Source of the DNA: an uncultured Duncaniella sp.
GTDB taxonomy: Bacteria > Bacteroidota > Bacteroidia > Bacteroidales > Muribaculaceae
Length of the DNA stretch: 64,000 bases
Direction: 5' to 3'
NCBI GenBank assembly: GCA_910578515.1
Contig: CAJTQR010000001.1
Span: forward strand, 434,001-498,000
The translations under genes and the position numbers were made by a program. Below are positions 61,061 through 64,000 of the stretch, in pieces; the stretch's first letter is position 1, and every line of letters begins with the position of its first letter. The notes under the pieces are model-generated. The model made no database searches. It was not told where the DNA came from and saw only the letters and a list, made by a program, of their open reading frames with translations.

Positions 61061-63364
61061 ATGTCGAAATTTATAATTTTCGCCTTGCTGCTTCAGCTCG
61101 GCGCAGGGCTCTCACATGCCCAATCGAAGCTGTCTGGTTCTGTAGTTTCAGCCACTGATTCTACTGGAATTGAGTTATGTAACATCACTCTAATCCAGGG
61201 TGACAACGTGATTTACACCACCGTCACTGATGCCAACGGAGCTTTTGCGCTCGACAGTATCGCCGGTGGTCACTATGCTGTGGAAATGGATATATTCGGT
61301 TTCAACACCCACAGAGACTCATTGCATATCGCAAATCACACTTCATACGTCATGCCAACCGTCTCACTTACCCCACGTATGACTACTGAACTTAACGAAG
61401 TTGTAATAACTGCTGACCGTAGCCATTCTGTGACCCGAACAGCCGACGGGCAGATATTCTATCTATCGGAAACTGCCAAGAAACAGCACAACCCATTCAA
61501 GGCTCTTCAGGAAATCCCATTACTCATCTCTGACCCCTCCCGCTCATCAATCTCAACCATTGACGTTAACTCCCCTCTTATTCTAATTGACGGTAACCGT
61601 GTGAACAGTGGAGTTGCCCCCATCAGTCCTGCCGATATCCTTTCGGTGGAAGTTATAACCAATCCATCCGCCAGATATATAAAGGATGGAGTGAAAGCAA
61701 TCATCAACATAAAACTCAAACGCAAGGAGAAACCATATATCTGGTATGAACTTGCCACACGAAACGACATTCCATTGGGCTATGGTTTTGGCGTGGGTTA
61801 CTTCGAGATAGGAAATCCCAAATACAGCCTTTATGGACGTTCAAGTGTCAACTATACCTATCACGATGACACCGACTCTGAAATCTCACGTTCCGACACG
61901 GGTTACACACAAGACTTCTCACAGCGAAACCGCAATGACAAAAGAAACTGGGAAGGAGAACTTCTTTTCAAGGCTAATCCTTCGGGCGCCGACTATTTCG
62001 CCACCCACTTCTATGCCACCACTGGTATCAATAAAGACCGTCTGACAGGTAACGGCAATCTGATGACCGATGATGCCTCCTCACCATATTCATTTCATGG
62101 TAACAGCCGCGACAAAAGCACTATCATCACAGCAAGCAGTTACTATAAACATGCCTTCAGAAAAGGGAATGAACTTGAAGCACGTGTGGCGTACAATTAC
62201 AACAAAAACCGTCTGACCAATGCGCGTTCCGATATATTTACAGACGAGGCACAGAATCTGCTTACACGGCAGCTTTTCAACAACCGGCGCCACTCGGCAT
62301 CACTCCAGATTGACTATCAGAACGAGTATTCAGAAAATGGGGTGTTCTCAGCAGGAGCGCACACCTCTCTGACCCTCGACCGCGTCGAACATGCATTTCA
62401 GCCCTACTCCATGTTCAAACATAATGAGGTAAGCCAGTACATCTACGCCGGATGGGTCAATAAATTTTTCAACAAGTTATGGTTTGTAGGCTCCGCAGGT
62501 GTTGAAGGTATATGGCTCAAAGCCGACGCTTACAGCAACCATTATTTCCGCCCAAGAGTGTCCGTTGGTCTCAATTGGGTAATCAACCAACACAATTCCA
62601 TCGGTCTTGATTACCAGCTCACCAATACAGCCCCCGAAGTGGGACAACTGAATCCGTTCAACACCTCAACCGACATGATAGTGAAAAACGTAGGCAACCC
62701 GTACTTACGCCCACAATACATGCAATACATCCCCCTCTCATATACATATAATATAAAAGGTCTCTACGTGCGTCCTGTGGTATACTATAAACGTATAAAC
62801 GACATGCTATCCGCCACCGGTTACACTGACGAGGATGGAGCGTTCGTCTCCACTTACGAAAACCACGGACATTTCACCCAATTGTATGCAGTGTTGCATC
62901 TGAGCTACCGGCTGAAAAACGGTGGTGTATATGGCTCAGCCGGATGGTATGGCAACTATTACAAGAAACAGTCTGCGCACAGCGCTTTCACTTCTCAATT
63001 TGGATTCTATTATTACGTGAAGAAATTTTCATTTTATGGGACATTCTCCTACGACAATCGATTTGTATCGAAACTTGCAGTCACACGTTACTATCGTCCA
63101 TCAATGGCAGAACTTCAGGTAAACTACAATTTCACCCCCGACTTCTACATTGGGGCGTGTCTGACCCACAGCACAGGCGAATACCACACCCGCACTATTA
63201 CCAGAAGTGGTTCCTACAAACAGATTGACAACACAAAATACCGGGAGCGCAACCTGCGTCCATGGATTATAATCCGCTATACATTCCGCAAAAATTCCGA
63301 CCGGAAAATCAACCTCAATAAAGTTCTCAACAGTCAGGAAAAGGGCATTAAGCTCAGCAATTAA
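61061..63364 (+). CDS. Outer-membrane beta-barrel receptor-like protein with carboxypeptidase-regulatory-like domain
   Basis: 767 residues: signal peptide (about 1-21), a CarboxypepD_reg-like beta-sandwich (about 24-100: GSVVSATDSTGIELCNITL, GAFALDSIAGGHYAVE), a plug-like part (about 110-220: ELNEVVITADRS, SVEVITNPSARY) and a long OMP barrel to the end. This is the TonB-receptor-like form with no TonB box that I can point to. It lies at the end of the ECF cluster and may import or sense a ligand. No SusD partner follows. Confidence 0.85.
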   Translation: MSKFIIFALLLQLGAGLSHAQSKLSGSVVSATDSTGIELCNITLIQGDNVIYTTVTDANGAFALDSIAGGHYAVEMDIFGFNTHRDSLHIANHTSYVMPTVSLTPRMTTELNEVVITADRSHSVTRTADGQIFYLSETAKKQHNPFKALQEIPLLISDPSRSSISTIDVNSPLILIDGNRVNSGVAPISPADILSVEVITNPSARYIKDGVKAIINIKLKRKEKPYIWYELATRNDIPLGYGFGVGYFEIGNPKYSLYGRSSVNYTYHDDTDSEISRSDTGYTQDFSQRNRNDKRNWEGELLFKANPSGADYFATHFYATTGINKDRLTGNGNLMTDDASSPYSFHGNSRDKSTIITASSYYKHAFRKGNELEARVAYNYNKNRLTNARSDIFTDEAQNLLTRQLFNNRRHSASLQIDYQNEYSENGVFSAGAHTSLTLDRVEHAFQPYSMFKHNEVSQYIYAGWVNKFFNKLWFVGSAGVEGIWLKADAYSNHYFRPRVSVGLNWVINQHNSIGLDYQLTNTAPEVGQLNPFNTSTDMIVKNVGNPYLRPQYMQYIPLSYTYNIKGLYVRPVVYYKRINDMLSATGYTDEDGAFVSTYENHGHFTQLYAVLHLSYRLKNGGVYGSAGWYGNYYKKQSAHSAFTSQFGFYYYVKKFSFYGTFSYDNRFVSKLAVTRYYRPSMAELQVNYNFTPDFYIGACLTHSTGEYHTRTITRSGSYKQIDNTKYRERNLRPWIIIRYTFRKNSDRKINLNKVLNSQEKGIKLSN

Positions 63365-63641
63365 TGCTGCTGAAACTATAACTGCACATTACTATAGTTC
63401 TGAAATAGACCTTACTCAAAAGAACAATCCTTGCAAGGGCAATACCGACGGAGGTGTTGAGGTTATTGTTGTAACAAATGTTTCGGCTGTTAAAAATGCT
63501 CCTCACCGCACCGTGGTCGAGCGTACATATTCACTCCCTAATGGTGAGGTTTTGAAATCCGATAAGAAAATTATAGACTCGTCAAAACAAGAGGTATTAC
63601 ACAAACTCTTTCCCCGTGAATATCCGAAGATAAAAATGTAG
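63363..63641 (+). pseudogene. Gene remnant without a start codon
   Basis: Directly after the receptor stop, in another frame, 92 codons are open to TAG at 63639-63641. They encode a protein-like sequence (HYYSSEIDLTQKNNP, NTDGGVEVIVV, PHRTVVERTYSLPNGEVL, HKLFPREYPKI), but there is no ATG; the only start is a GTG at about 63510, which would leave 43 residues. It looks like the C-terminal fragment of a lost gene, or a frameshifted continuation. No family was recognised. Confidence 0.4.
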
Positions 63642-63668
63642 ACATAGCCATGTCTTTTCCACATAGTG

Positions 63669-63707
63669 GGCTTTACCGTACTTTCGCAGTGCGTTAAAGC
63701 CTTTTTT
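63669..63707 (+). terminator. Strong rho-independent terminator
   Basis: GGCTTTA (63669-63675) pairs with TAAAGCC (63695-63701); after one mismatch the stem goes on through CGTACT/AGTGCG, and TTTTTT follows at 63702-63707. Confidence 0.82.
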
Positions 63708-63750
63708 ACTATTACAGCAATCGAATCATCGGGATATTTTTTCCAATGTT

Positions 63751-63781
63751 TTTGTAGAGTATTGAACTATAGTTATCTTTG
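63751..63781 (+). promoter_or_regulatory. Promoter of the final lipoprotein gene (TTTG-N19-TATCTTTG)
   Basis: TTTG at 63751-63754 and TATCTTTG at 63774-63781, spacing 19, 81 bases before the ATG at 63863. Confidence 0.75.
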
Positions 63782-63862
63782 CATCTATAAAAAATTAAGC
63801 CCGATAGCTTGACGCTTTTAATGCGATTTGACACTGGCACTTGACAACTTAACCATTTTCAC

Positions 63863-64000
63863 ATGAAAATTATAAATCCTGCTACCATCTTATTTATTCT
63901 GTCGTTAGTTTTGCATTCATGCGCATCCACCCCCACTTACACTCCCTTACAGAAAGAATTGGAGAAATTCGTGGAGGGAAAAGATGCAAGAATTGGAATT
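63863..64000 (+). CDS. Lipoprotein, N-terminal part; class A beta-lactamase-like (runs off the window)
   Basis: 46 codons are visible. The signal peptide ends in the lipobox VLHSC (Cys near 20), then STPTYTPL and LQKELEKFVEGKDARIGI. The last segment, a helix followed by the start of a strand with ARIGI, is the usual opening of class A beta-lactamases and related serine hydrolases in Bacteroidetes. The SxxK site lies outside the window, so the call rests on about 20 residues. Confidence 0.45.
   Translation, partial: MKIINPATILFILSLVLHSCASTPTYTPLQKELEKFVEGKDARIGI

Overview
This window looks like a chromosomal stretch of a Bacteroidales bacterium, most plausibly the Muribaculaceae/Prevotella side of the order. 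The reasons are: promoters of the Bacteroidetes form TTTG-N19/20-TAnnTTTG in front of many genes and both tRNAs; few Shine-Dalgarno-like leaders; many small SPII lipoproteins; families typical of the order (PCMD, HU-CCDC81/SPOR, PorT-like barrel, CarboxypepD_reg plus OMP barrel); and a C-terminal YYNLQG...G.YIV tail on a large secreted protein. Taxonomy is inferred from gene content only.

Layout. 1-2.1 kb: partial anaerobic ribonucleotide reductase (nrdD), a HAD phosphatase and a Dabb protein, all on minus. 2.4-9.7 kb: murB, murA, a long RSH (p)ppGpp enzyme, a lipoprotein, YihY and RidA on plus. 9.8-18.5 kb: HtrA protease (minus), then NlpC/P60 lipoprotein, M16-like protein, GT2, folB, a His-rich CobW GTPase and an ABC-F protein. 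18.5-25.7 kb: small TPR protein, MINPP-like phosphatase, DUF2520, nitroreductase, HU/SPOR protein, then a pectin-type pair (GH28 and a two-domain esterase). 26-32.5 kb: pyrK-pyrD, two lipoproteins, SUI1-like factor and a RecB/AddA-like helicase-nuclease. 32.7-37.1 kb: a 1315-residue protein with ten tandem chitobiase-C-like repeats, followed by four tandem RNA-like hairpin units. 37.4-37.9 kb: tRNA-Gln and tRNA-Cys. 38.3-43.5 kb: PepC-type peptidase, YitT, CPBP protease, TrmN6 and a PCMD protein. 43.5-45.1 kb: a 0.9 kb AT-rich gap full of AATTTGCAAATT-like sites ahead of a CI-like regulator. 45.2-59.2 kb: housekeeping genes (ABC-F, CvfB, rsmG, MBL hydrolase, carboxyltransferase-biotin protein, barrel protein, rpmH, flavodoxin, ftsK, lolA, trxB, GNAT, recR). 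59.3-64 kb: ECF sigma factor, probable anti-sigma protein, small secreted protein and OM beta-barrel receptor, then a gene remnant and the start of a lipoprotein that resembles class A beta-lactamases.

Most of the window is core metabolism, envelope building (murA, murB, lolA, htrA, NlpC/P60) and information processing. No prophage, insertion sequence, CRISPR array or defence island was recognised. The least explained elements are the hairpin array at 36.7-37.1 kb, the operator-like cluster at 43.5-44.3 kb with its regulator, the repeat-rich surface protein, a short sequence motif shared by three loci (49.5, 53.2 and 60.5 kb), and several enzymes with changed catalytic residues (MurA Cys to Asp, RSH without an HD site, M16 without HxxEH).
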